Under the pieces are notes generated by a model that was given only the letters and a program-made list of their open reading frames with translations, was not told where the DNA came from and searched no databases. DNA of 64,000 nucleotides from Neurospora crassa OR74A (Eukaryota > Ascomycota > Sordariomycetes > Sordariales > Sordariaceae): contig NC_026505.1 in assembly GCF_000182925.2 (NCBI RefSeq), positions 4,278,001 to 4,342,000 on the forward strand, read 5' to 3'. Position numbers and translations under genes: made by a program. Positions 24,738-35,954 of this stretch are shown piece after piece. Every line of letters begins with the position of its first letter. Position 1 is the first letter of the stretch.

Positions 24738-26935
24738 CTTGAATGCGCGCAGTGAGAGATGTTGACAAAGTTGTTGTGCAACAATCGAGAGCCGAGCTGG
24801 ACGGGTGCTGGGGGGAAAGAGGTCAATATAGGGACGGGAGGAGGTGCTGGAGCGTCGCGCGACGGGGTTAAGGGGGTTGCTCTGGGGGGCTCCGCGTACG
24901 GAATTCAGGGACTTGTGTTTGTCCGGGCGACGCACCAAAGGCGGCAAGATTTTTGTATTCGAGGCTCGGAATCCGCGGGCGGGCACGGGGGAGACTGGTC
25001 GAGATTAGGCCCCCAAGAATCCGCCGCCAAGAAATCGGCCACGCAGTAGTTACGGCCACTTGTGGTACCTCTGCAGAAAGGCGGACAGTGAGCTTCTCTG
25101 AATGTCGCAGTGATCACGATGCCGACGAGACTACATCCAAAAACGAGCGTTATACACAGATTTGGAATCGTTGAATTGACAGGTAGCAGGGGCGTTCACA
25201 GAAGAATTCCCAATGGTGCGAGTGAATGAATAGCCCAAAGCGAGTTATCATGACTTCAAATTTTGATGGAAGAAGGCCAAAAGTACCTTTGTTGACATGA
25301 TGCAGCATGTACACTAGAGTAGACTTCAGTTTGAAAGGTCTAACGTGGCCAACAGCAAGGCCGCCAAATCTCAGCCCTTCGCAAGTCCAATCCATGTTAA
25401 GTGTACACGGTTCCTGGCCGCCGCATCCATCATCCATGCTCGCACCAGTTAAAAATCACGTCTTGTTAAAGCAAGTATCACCACCTGGAACTTCCGCCAC
25501 CCATTTCACCACAGGACAGGGAAGCTGAGAGTGAGGCAAGGCTCCCAGGCCTTCCTTCAGTGTCAGTGAGCAGGTACTTCCGTGTGCACGGGTCTCCATC
25601 CCCGGGCCATGGCACTCTGGTGTAGAAGGTAGTCAGCCGCATGGACGGCGCTGTAGTGGTGCCTGGCACTCACTGCGAGTCGTTCTGGGCGATAGTCAAC
25701 AAAGTGGAAAAGGGGTAGCCACCCAGACGCGCCTAAGGTAGCCTCGACGACACTTGGCTTTTCATTTCCAGTTCCTGCATGTGCAGTCCCCCAATCTGCC
25801 ATTGCAGCGCTGACCACCCAATCACATCCAGAATCTCCGTCTGACCGTGCCGAACTATCCAGTTGTACGGCACCGGCACGGGTCTTAAGACATCGAAATA
25901 GCTACTGCCACTCATGACCGATAATGACCTTAACTGATGACATTGATGACAGTGGAGAGGCGCGGCGAAGCCCGTGATGAGATTGCAGTGTAGCTATTTC
26001 ACATCGGGGTTCATCAATCGTATCTCGTGAGTGTTCCGGTGCGACTCAACGCGGGCTCCATCGAAAAGGGTCGGTCCTACCAAAAATCAACATGCCCGTT
26101 GAAACACGGATGAGATCGATGATTGACTCGAGACTTGGGGGCAGTCTTCTAGGCCGTTCAAGGTCCACCAAATAGCTACAACCCCCTACATCGGATACCT
26201 CGTTCATCATGCAGAGCGTCAACTGTCGGGCCGCAACGGGCTAACTCTTGATCAAACGAGTAGTGTAGAGTCCATGCCGAGGTTTGGGGAAGTAGCTAGT
26301 GCAGGACGTTCACAACTTGGTTATCAGGAAGAGATATCGTGGAAATTGATACGAGGACGTTCAAACACCCAGGCGAGCCCGAACCAACGGTGCGTATAAG
26401 AGAAGGTGAATGGCTTGCCCTCCAGCGATTGAGCTCACAACCTGGGGTGGCCCAGTGCTACGGTAAGACATTGACCAGCGGGTATACAAATTCGGTTTGT
26501 TCAATGATTCAATCGAGTCCATTTTTTTGAGGTTTCGCGGCTCTCGCCTGTTCAACAACCCCAACCCACCAATACTACAAGACGCGTTTTCTACTCTCTC
26601 CGAACTACATACTGGCTTTCGATCAGCCCATCATTCATCCACCCACAAATACACGAGTGTACAAGCCGTGAATCCTGAGATGACGAGACCATGTGCCGGT
26701 CAAAACATTCGGTTGGCAGTCAATTTCTTCCGATGATAAATAGGTTGATCCGTAAATCTCCAGCGCTTGCCGGTTCAAATGTTCCCAATCCTGGGAATTG
26801 TCTAAGAAAAAAAGTGAGGGATATCAAGGTCAACACGATGATGAGTTGAAGTGAATGTCCGCAACAACAGACACCACTTCATTGTGTGAAAGACCGACAT
26901 GAGCAACACGCACTGGTTGCATCATCGCTGCAGGA
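24738..26935. other. intergenic between divergent elongase and cox6 genes, left part
   Basis: Includes the elongase promoter. No protein or RNA gene is supported; all open frames are under 100 codons without family signal. Confidence 0.4.
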
Positions 26936-27278
26936 CGGATCGGATAAATCGACTGTGTTGGATGGATAAATCGACTGTATAGCAATTCGCGGGCTACCCC
27001 CAAGGTTAGTGTTAGGGTTAGTGGTTAGGGTTAGGTGTTAGGGTTAGTTCCGGGGGTGCAGGGGGCCGGTGAGAGGCCCCCGCATATAAATGAGAGTTCA
27101 ACGCTTTAGAAAAAGTCGTTTTGAGCTTTCGTTGTCGTTGTCGAGACAATGATATTTTGGTGATGACTTGCGATCGCGAAAGTTTGGCGCGAGAGATGCC
27201 AAGCTTTGGGTCTTGGCTGTCAGTTTGTATGGGCTCCACACAGCGGATTCATCTGAGCACACAGTCGATTTATCCGGC
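26936..27278. mobile_element. MITE-like element with telomere-type repeats
   Basis: An 18-bp perfect inverted repeat, cggataaatcgactgtgt at 26941-26958 and its complement at 27259-27276, bounds a roughly 343-bp segment. An 11-bp direct repeat, tcgctgcagga, lies just outside both ends (26925-26935 and 27279-27289) and looks like a target-site duplication. A second partial terminal repeat sits at 26964-26978. Inside are degenerate TTAGGG/TTAGTG repeats (27004-27048), a G/C-rich hairpin (about 27061-27081) and a TATAAAT motif near 27085. There is no coding capacity. A 9-11 bp duplication is typical of Mutator-like (MULE) elements, so a non-autonomous MULE-type MITE is the best guess. The exact ends are uncertain by 2-5 bases. 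Confidence 0.6.
27004..27048 (+). repeat. interstitial telomere-like repeats (TTAGGG-related)
   Basis: About seven imperfect copies of GGTTAG/TTAGGG occur on the + strand within the MITE-like element, with some units reading TTAGTG or TTAGGTG. TTAGGG is the Neurospora telomere repeat. Flanking sequence is ordinary single-copy DNA, so this is not a chromosome end. Confidence 0.85.
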
Positions 27279-27828
27279 TCGCTGCAGGAAGGCGTTATAG
27301 GTACCCCACGTTCTGTTGCTTCGACATCAGCCTCATTATGAAGTTAAAGAAATGTTTCAGCCACTTCAGCCACTACTGGTGCGGAAAAGTGGGCTGTTGT
27401 CTGTTCAATTGCATACCAAGCTCATGTACGAATTGGAAAGGTGAGCTTAGGGAGCTTGTGCACTGACCACCGAGTGGCTTGTCCAGAAGTACCTCGAGGG
27501 CGGAAAAAACACAGCTAGTCAGCTAACCGGAAAAGACATAGCCGAAGTATTCGAATGGTCCGATGCAGTGCAATACCGGAGACTTCCACTTGGGTTGAAC
27601 AAGCATTTACGTCGCACACCATCGAACCTCAACCTCGTTAGCATTAATTGAGACCATCATCTCAGCTACCGTACCTCCCTCTACGTAACGTGCGTGCTTC
27701 TCCGTCTCCGCCGCCAATTACCGCCTTGCCTTTTCTTCCCCCCCGGTCTTCTCGCTTCGCAGTTCCAGCTTCTTACCGTGTGCTCTCAATTCTCATCTTC
27801 TAGTAGCCCCCTCCGTCCTTCCGTCACA

Positions 27829-28833
27829 ATGGCCTCCTTCTTCCGCACTGCCGTCCGCGGTCCCTCCGCCGGCCTCTTCCGCGCCGTTGCCCGCCCCCAG
27901 CCCATCGCCGCCCGCGTCAGCCTTTTCAGCACCTCCAGCCGCTTCCGCTCCGAGCACCACGAGGAGACCTTCGAGGAGTTCACTGCCCGGTGAGTTTTGC
28001 CCCGGCAGCCCGGCCGGGAAGCTGCTACCTCTCCGAGCCCCGGAGGTCCCAGGCCCGAGCTAGCTACCTGCCTATCCTAGCTCGGCTTCACTATGACGTG
28101 ATGCCTCCGACTCTCCTCCCCTCAGCCTCAGCCAGGGCCACCCCATCAACACCTCCATGCGCCCTCGAGAACTCCCCAATTCCTAACTTGCGCCTTTTCC
28201 AACAGCTACGAGAAGGAGTTTGATGCCGTTCAGGATGTTTTCGAGCTTCAGGTATGCACCACCTTCCATGCTCCCGTCCCACTTCGACTCTCACGGCCTA
28301 CTCGACGACGCACCTTTTGCATTATCGATCAAGGGACAACAATGATTCAACTTGTTGGGTAGGGGCAAGGGAAGGAAGAGACTGTGAGACTGACGCTGGC
28401 ATACCGAAATTAGCGCAACCTGAACAACGCTTTCGCTTACGATCTCGTCCCTTCCCCCTCCGTTCTCGCCGCCGCTCTCAAGGCTGCCCGCCGCGTCAAC
28501 GACTTCCCCACCGCTGTCCGCGTCTTCGAGGGTAAGAGCCCCCGTCCTAACATCCATCACTGCCGCCACCGAAACCCGCACACATCGTAGCCATCGACGA
28601 CCAGCCTATGCGTCAATACCAAGGTGTCCGATAAGCTCGGGTGGATAGGGAACAGCAAAACGGTCTTTTAGGAACCAGAACCATGCTGACAACGGGCTTC
28701 CGTCATAACAGGCATCAAGGCCAAGGTTGAGAACAAGGGCCAGTACGAGCAGTACCTCGCTGAGCTCAAGCCTCTTCGTGAGGAGCTCGGCATCACCCTC
28801 AAGGAGGACCTCTACCCCGAGGAGGCCAACTAA
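27829..28833 (+). CDS. cox6: cytochrome c oxidase subunit VI (COX5A family)
   Basis: A nuclear-encoded structural subunit of respiratory complex IV in the inner mitochondrial membrane, facing the matrix. Exons are 27829-27989, 28206-28251, 28414-28531 and 28712-28833, giving 148 aa. The first 40 residues form an Arg/Ala/Ser-rich presequence without acids (MASFFRTAVRGPSAGLFRAV) ending near SLFSTSSRFRSEH. The mature part holds the family signature: EETFEEFTARYEKEFD, VQDVFELQRNLNNAFAYDLVP and AALKAARRVNDFPTAVRVFEG, then the C-terminal ELGITLKEDLYPEEAN. Introns are longer (160-216 nt) than in its neighbours. Confidence 0.96.
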
Positions 28834-29837
28834 ATTTAGGACCAACGTAACTTAGAAGATGCCATGAGAATCACCATTCCAACGACCCATCAATTATTCT
28901 CCCAGAATCTTTGGAAGTTTGAAAAGAGGGGATATGAGAGTATTGTGGCGAGAGGAGGGGGAGTTTGTGGAAGGGGAAAGCGTAGCGTGTGTGCTTGGAA
29001 CCTATGAATAGGAGAGCGCACTCAACGCTAATTCCCTGGTACCATACATGTTTCTTTGCCTAGAGAACTCCTATTGCAGGAAGTAAGGGCGTAGTATATC
29101 CAAGAGGGCCTTAGAGAGAGGAATCGAACGAGTTCAACCTGTTTGTCGAGTTGGATACGATAACAGTTGGTTGTGTCACGGATTGTGTTTGGACGATGAA
29201 TATCCCATGCCATGATCGTAGAGAGCAGCAAAATAGATGTATTCGAAAGGCAGTAATGAGTTTACCATAGATTTTACAAAAGCTGGATGCTGGTTACCAT
29301 TCGTCATAAGAGATTGACCAGATTCACGATTGTCATGCCTGGTTCTACCTGGATTCTATTGCCTTTATCCATAGCAGGTAGAGTAAGTATCTAGAAAAAG
29401 GTAACCCCAATGCGCCGAGTGCCTCAACCTCTTTCATGTGCATCCCTCGATCCTCAAATGCAACCTGAGTACCTTGAACCATACAAAAGAAAATGAAAAC
29501 AATCGATCTAATGAACCGTAAGATGTAAGATAGGGAGATGGGTATTGTGAAAAGATATTCCTACCGGCTGGAGAGAAAGAAGAAGAAGAAAAAGACCAAT
29601 AGGTAACAAGCAATAAGCAAACAATCGTTTCACCAACCATTCCACCGTTGACAGGGACATAAGGAAAGCTGACCTGAAGCCATCTTAATCGTTGTCTTTG
29701 TCTCGGTCCTTGGTCACGAACCAGGAAAACAGCTGCAGTCATCGACCGACAGCCGAGCCATTCTTTCCTTCTCTCAAGCACCCAACGATCTCGCTCTCCG
29801 ACCCCCAGGTTCGGTTCTAACTCCTATTCGTCTTGCC
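28834..29837. other. intergenic between convergent genes
   Basis: 3' regions of cox6 (+) and the chromodomain gene (-). Nothing else is supported. Confidence 0.45.
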
Positions 29838-32800
29838 CTAATCACGGAGGTGCCCCCACCGGGGGTTAAAGTTTATGCCCCCATTTCCTCCACCATTCCC
29901 GTTTCCATCACTAGCATTGCCCGGCGCAGGACTATTACCCCGACTACTTGCCGCCGTATCCGTCGTGTTGCCAGCACCTCTACGGTTGACCGTCGTCCTG
30001 GGACTCATGATGCCCGTCGTCGTGCGCGGACTCCGCGGGACACTAGCCTGGCGGGTCTCGCGGCGGCCGCTCTTGAGATGTCTTAGCTCGGCGCGGGCGT
30101 TTTCCAGCTCGCGCTCACGGTCACGAATCATGGCCCGGTACTCGTCGTTTTGTTTGCCTAGGAACTTCTTCTCCTGGTCGGAGTTGATCTCATTGACGCG
30201 GACGACGTTGTCGTCGGCTTTGCGCTGGAGTTCTTCAATCTTGCGCTTCAGCGCCGTGTTCTCATTGTTTAGCTCCGTGTGCGCGTTGGAGGCGTTTTGA
30301 TAGGCGGAGCGGCTGTATTCCATCTCGTTGGTCGCGGTGGCCATGCGCTTTTCGAGAGCGGCGAGCTTGCTTCTAGTGTCCTCTAGCTCCTGCTCGGCGC
30401 GGGCGAGACGGGCTAGGTCTGGGTTGGAGGAATTAGCAAGTTGAGATTGGGCGTCGGCAATTTTGGTTTCCAAGATTTTCACGTCTGCCTTGGCTGTGTC
30501 TAGGTCGTGTTTGCTGGCTTCGAGCCGCTTCTGTACTGCAGCGTTTTCGTCAACGGCCTTTTTGCAAGTCTTCTCGAACGTGCTGCGGTCGTGCAGGGCT
30601 TCAGTGTACTTGGGTTGTAGAACTTCCACCGTGCGCTTGTAAGACGCCAGTTCGACGCCGAGGTTCCTGGCTAGCAGTCGAGTTCGATTCTCGTCACTGG
30701 CTTCCCGTTCGAGATCCGACTCCAGTTCAAAGATCTTAAAGGCCAGGGCTTCAAGCTGCTCTACCGAAACTTCCATGAACTGTGTTGCCGGTCTACCGGG
30801 ATATTTTTCCAGAGTGCTTCTTAGCAAATCGGTCATTCGAGACGGTGTGCCGTTTCGAGGAGTCTGGGTCTGAGAAAGCCTTACTCTCTTGGGCGTGCCA
30901 GCATCAACTTCGTCCTGTTTTTTTTTTTTCCTTCGTTTAGCGAGTTGATCCTAAGATAACCATAGTGGGTACGTTTCGGTTTCTGACACTTACCAAGTGG
31001 CGCTTACGGCCGGTGGCATCTCTTGAAGGAAGTACATGTTGAGTTGACTCCATACGGTTCTGCGAGCTCAACCAGTCATCAAAGACATCCGCAGGGAGAA
31101 CTTGTGGCTCCCAAGATAGATCATGATCGGGGTTCTGCAAAAAGCAGGCGAAAAGCTCGGCTGCCTTGTGCGGTTCATGTCCTTCATCTGGTGGGTTTAC
31201 GAACAGCCTTCTCGCCGTTGGAGTGGCAATCGCCAGGGTAAGAGCGTTTTTCTTTTCCAAATCGCTCAACTCATGCTCCATCTGCTGGAGTTGTAGGTCA
31301 ACATGCTCTAGACTGTAGGAGACTACGAGAGACAAGACAACAGGAACCAGGCCGGGCGGGAATCTGGTTGACCTTGTCTCGTGATCAAACCTGATCGCCA
31401 CATCGACAGGTCCACGTACGGCGGACAAATCCTGGTCTGGTGAAGCGAGAACCACCCACAAACCGTCGGAAGCCTCATCAGACGGGGTTGACTCGTCACG
31501 CCCAAGAACATTGTAGTTGAAACCAGGTGTAGAAACCACAGCTTCCAAGTAATCAAATGTCCTACCAGGTCGGCAAAGGATGAGAACTCGGAGATTCATA
31601 TCACGAGCGAGATGAAGAAACTCATAGATGAACGAAAATTTTGTGTTCGTTCCCGTCGCGTGCTTCATCATCTCGGTGGGTGTCATGGCCGGGATGGTGT
31701 CCGCGTAGGCTGGCAAGTCGCAGAGGTCGGCCAGTCGCTGGAATATGGAGTCGATTTTTGCGGTCAGAAAATCGTTGGGCATCGCCGGATGAGATTCGCT
31801 AAAGGCCTGGCAAAACTCCTGCATCGAAGCTTTGTTCTTGTCGATCGTTTCGAGGTATTGGGGACGCGAATTTGCCGCCATCGGTAGGGTGACCAAGAAC
31901 TCGGTCAACTCCGATTCTTCCTCGGGTTCCTGGGAGTCCATATTCCGAGATATTTGAGACATGTCGTCGTTGTTTTGTTCGAAATCGACATGTTCACGGG
32001 ACGGTAGTGCATCGTGGTCGGCTGAGGCATCTAAATCAGATGGAGCAATAGTAGCAGGTAACTCGTTGGATGCCACATGCTCTTGGGTTTCTACCGGCTC
32101 GGGAGAGATATCGAGCTCTGTATGTGGGGCGTGGGGAGTGAACGGGAGTCCCAGACTACGTCTAAGCTGCTCAACAGCAGAAATGGTCTCACCGTTGGAA
32201 ATGACGGACCCCGGATGCAACCCAGGACTCGGATCGATGCTGTGAAGAATATTACCTGATGGCTGAATCTCCCACGGATCCGTCGCATCAGGGTGAGGCG
32301 CAGGGAAAACGTTGGCTGGTGAGATTATGGTCGGCTGCGGTTCCTGCTCCTCAGGTTGGGTGGTGGCAAGGTCGGGATGCGGCGCTGGCGAGGTTAAGAG
32401 TGCGGATGGCTCATCTGACTGCTTGCCGTAGATGTGGTCTCGCAACCGTTGCAGCGTCTCTGTTGCGGAGAGCTGGGGCGTTTCCGCCGAGAACGCGTCG
32501 TCCATGCTAAAGTTAGCTGTCTCGCAGTCTTCGTCTTGAACAGGAGTGAGGGGTGTTGAGGAGGTCGCAGTGGGCAAGGTAGCAGAAGGGGCAGGGGTAT
32601 TCGAATTATGAGATAAGTCCTCTGGGTCGATTCTGTCTGTGCTGTCAGAGTGCGGCTGCTTAGTGAGCTGGATTATGTCGAGCGTGCGCAGCATCATGTA
32701 TGGTGATGCTGACAGCTCTTTGGTGCCACTAACCTCTTTCTGCACGGTGGCCGGAACAGTGTCGCTGTCGGTCTGGCTGTGGTAGGCCGCCCGTTCGGAT

Positions 32801-34620
32801 TGCGTAGAATTCTCGATCGAGCTGGTGAGCTCGATTTGGCTGCGCAGTTGCTGTGAAATGCCGCTTGAAGAGAGCAGAACCTGGGCGAATTGCAAAGAAG
32901 CGCTGTTTGAAGTAAGGGATGAAGCGTGGGTAGGAGTTGTGGTGTCAGGCTTGTCGTTCGCCGGGCCCTGGCTGCGGTTATGCAAGTTTTGGCTCACGAT
33001 TTGGCTAGTTGAGACGACAACTCCTGACTTGGATGAGGCCTCTTCTAGTGACCAATCGTAATCGATTTGTGTCAAGAACTTTCCGAGCGGGGAGCTGCTC
33101 CCGTTTGATTCGAGGTCTTGTTGTGATGAGGCCTCCTCGGCTGCGGTTTCCTGGTTGTCGGAGATGATGGATTGGGGTTCGATAGCCAAGTAACTTTCGA
33201 TCTGTCTGAACGGAACCTCGGCCCCAGACTGCGTCGACTGAGCCTGGGCAGACGCGAATGAGGAAGACGGAATAGCAGCGTCTTCAGAGTTCGGATCTTC
33301 CACCGCTGAATGGTAGTCGCTAACTTCGTCGTCGGGCAGAAGTTCTGGCTCTTTCTGGGCTTCCTGCAGGGATGGCAAGGAATCACCCACGTCTTGTGAG
33401 TCGGGAATCGTCCGTTGGCTGATCTCCTGTGACGCTGCAGGTTCCTGATGCTGCGAGACGGGCTGGGAACTGCCTTGCGATGAAACAAAGACAGGTACGA
33501 AATCGGACGGGTCGACGGTGGGTTCGCACGGAATCTCAACAGCAATCTTGACGGGCTTTACGCGAGGATTGGCGCCCGTGTTGCCGTCCTGCGTGCCGGC
33601 GGTTCGAGCTCGCTTCCGCGGCTGCTGCTCTTCCTCTCGATCCAACGAGAGTCTGCGCTTCTGGCGGCGGCGAACAATTGGCAACTTGTCCTCCTCGTCT
33701 CCCTCGTCCTGGCTTTCGTTCTCTTGCTCGGTGCTGCCGTCGCTTTGCGGCGCCTTGTCCTTGATCAGCTCCCAGTGAGCAATTGCAGCTTCGTTCACGT
33801 GTCCAGCTGGTTCCTGTAAGCATGCTGGTGATTAGTTTATTGCACGCAAGGGCATGATATGGAGTCAAAAACATACCCAGGTCGGATCGAAGCTCTTCCC
33901 AGTGACGGGGTCGTTGGCCCAGTCGATCAGGTAAAACAGCCGTCCCTTTTCGGTCTTCTCCCCAGCAATGCGCCGAACTGAATAGAATGTTTCCGACGCT
34001 TCCTTCTTCGGCTTCTTGGCCTTGGTTGGCTTTCCGCGGCGCCCTCTGGGCATGACCCTCCCGGTTTCGACCTTGTCGGTGGTGTCCTTCTGGGGGACAG
34101 GGACACGGCCGCTGCGCCTGAAAGGTGTCAAGGGCGGATCTGACGGCGCACTTTTGTGCGCGGTGCGCTGTGAAGGCTTCGAATTGGGAGAGAACGGTCC
34201 GATTCGTTCGACGGCCCGTCTCGCGTTCTCATGGAGCTTTCTTCTCCAAGCTTCGTGCGCTGCCACAGCGTCGTTGTTGTTTTGGTCCTGGTGTGGTTCG
34301 GCAAGGCTGACATGGCCTCCTGTAGCCGCACTGCTTAGACACAAGTCAGCCACTGTTCGTTCCATTGCGGCCGCTAACAATGCAACTCCACCGCACCTGC
34401 AGAAGGCACCATAGTAACCTATTGGCCAGCCTTTCACTGTCAGGGGCAGCAGGGTAGCTCGCTACAGGGCCCGGCAGTGCAGCACCGACAAGCCCACCGA
34501 GCCACTGTAATTCTAAGCCATTGTTGATCTCCCTCTCACCCAACAACATCCTCGTGCGAATAGCTTCGACACTTACCTTGATGATTGCTCAGCCTTCTCA
34601 GCCCGCGAACTCTTCGGCAT
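29838..34620 (-). CDS. chromodomain protein with HDA1-complex subunit 2/3-like region
   Basis: A probable chromatin-bound subunit of a class II histone deacetylase complex. Minus-strand exons are 34620-34577, 34330-33877, 33813-30994 and 30914-29838, all in phase, giving 1464 aa. Residues about 130-187 form a chromodomain: FYSVRRIAG, then LFYLIDWANDP, then FDPTWEPAGHVNEAAIAHWE across intron 2, with aromatic residues at the usual cage positions F/Y and W. A long Ser/Gln/Glu-rich disordered stretch follows (about 190-790), with a basic patch KRRLSLDREEEQQPRKRAR. Residues about 800-1105 resemble the helicase-like fold of Hda2/Hda3 (SELTEFLVTLPMAAN, MNLRVLILCRPGRTFDYLE, DVAIRFDHE). The end (about 1130-1390) is a coiled coil, followed by an Asn/Gly-rich tail. 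The first exon (MPKSSRAEKAEQSS) and the 246-nt first intron are the least certain part. Confidence 0.82.
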
Positions 34621-35954
34621 TGTTGTCTACTTATGGCTGCTTCGAGTTGATATTTCCGTCTGCTCTGTTATGAACGTTCAATCCCAAAGTTGGATGGGTT
34701 TGGAAGAGCAAAAGACAGAAAGGAGGAAAAAAGAGTATGGCTTCGCAATTCACATTTGAACCTCCACTGACACTTGTCTTAATCCATATCCTATCATGCC
34801 TATTCAACCGCTTGTTCAAGGCAGAGACAATATCTAAGCCCACTTTGTTTCCATCCGAAACATCTCGCAGCCCCGAGATCAGATGAATGACCGCGGCAGA
34901 GGCTGGGCCTTTGCAGGACCATCTATTGTCCATTCTCCTTGCTGAACAGAATTCTCCTTGCTGAACAGAATTCCCCTTGACATCGCATGGAAGACCCATC
35001 AACATGGCCGCACTTGATCAAGCACTCGATTTGTCTTGGCTTACCTTTTACCATCTCCCTAAGCGGTCGGGCAAAGTCGTCGAGGCCAGTCACCGGTGTG
35101 TATCTGACACAGGATGCTTCTCACGTCAGTCAAAGGTTTCGGCGGGTTGGTGTCGGCCTAGAAGTGACGAGGACGCGGTATCGTCCATGGCGATATTCAC
35201 TCGAGACTTTCACATCGTGCTGCGCATCAACACAATGAGCCACGCAATTCGAGAGCGGCGTCGTCCTCGAGAAATACCCGTCATTTTAACTTGCGAACAC
35301 GAGCTCGGAGGTTCAACATCGCGACTGTCTTTCAATGCCGTGCTTCACCTATATGCCACCCTGTCTTGCTTTGTCGAACTATGCCACCGTGATTCAAGTT
35401 CCGCCCCTAAGAAGCTACTCTGGGCAAACACAGTGCTGGAGGCTGGACACTCGGAGATCAAAGGTTTGCGGACTATATTCGACACTCGCACCCAATTGGA
35501 TACTGCCAATTTTGAACGTGCTGGTTCGGCAGTAGTGTAAGTAAGCTTCGTTTCCCAGCTTCTTCTCGGGCACCGTGCTGTCCCATGGAACACACACGGC
35601 AGTGATAAGGAGCGAAGTACACTTACGTCACTGATCAGGGGTCGTTATCACAGACTTGGGGGGATCCGGACAGCCGGTACCACCTCAGTACCCCGATGCT
35701 AACCAAGTCGGAATCTGTGGATCTATACTTAAGAAAACGAACTTCCTATTTCGGTTGGAGGTAGATTTTGTTGCATTCAATGCCCATGAAAGCTACAAAT
35801 TTTCTCCAGCCTCCCGTCACACAAAAGACGTGGATGCCACTTCCCAGTCGGTGGAGTATCAACTTTCCAAGATAAATACACTCAGAGCTCTTCGGTCAGT
35901 CTCTCTCGATCTGAGCTCCGAGCAGCTTTCTGGTTCTCACGGTCAACCACCAAG
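34621..35954. other. intergenic, divergent promoters
   Basis: Promoter region shared by the chromodomain gene (-) and the sphingomyelinase-like gene (+). It holds a 19-bp perfect tandem duplication (34932-34969). The 187-codon frame 34977-35540 lacks family similarity and is left out. Confidence 0.45.
34932..34969. repeat. 19-bp tandem duplication
   Basis: The unit attctccttgctgaacaga occurs twice in direct succession, followed by the start of a third degenerate unit (attccccttga). It is perfect, so it is recent. Confidence 0.85.

Noticed and set aside
26760-26810. Possible tRNA T-arm (GGTTCAAAT)
   Set aside because: No matching acceptor stem, D arm or anticodon arm can be formed around it.
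34977-35540. 187-codon plus-strand frame
   Set aside because: Composition is not gene-like, no domain is seen, and another frame is open across the same stretch.
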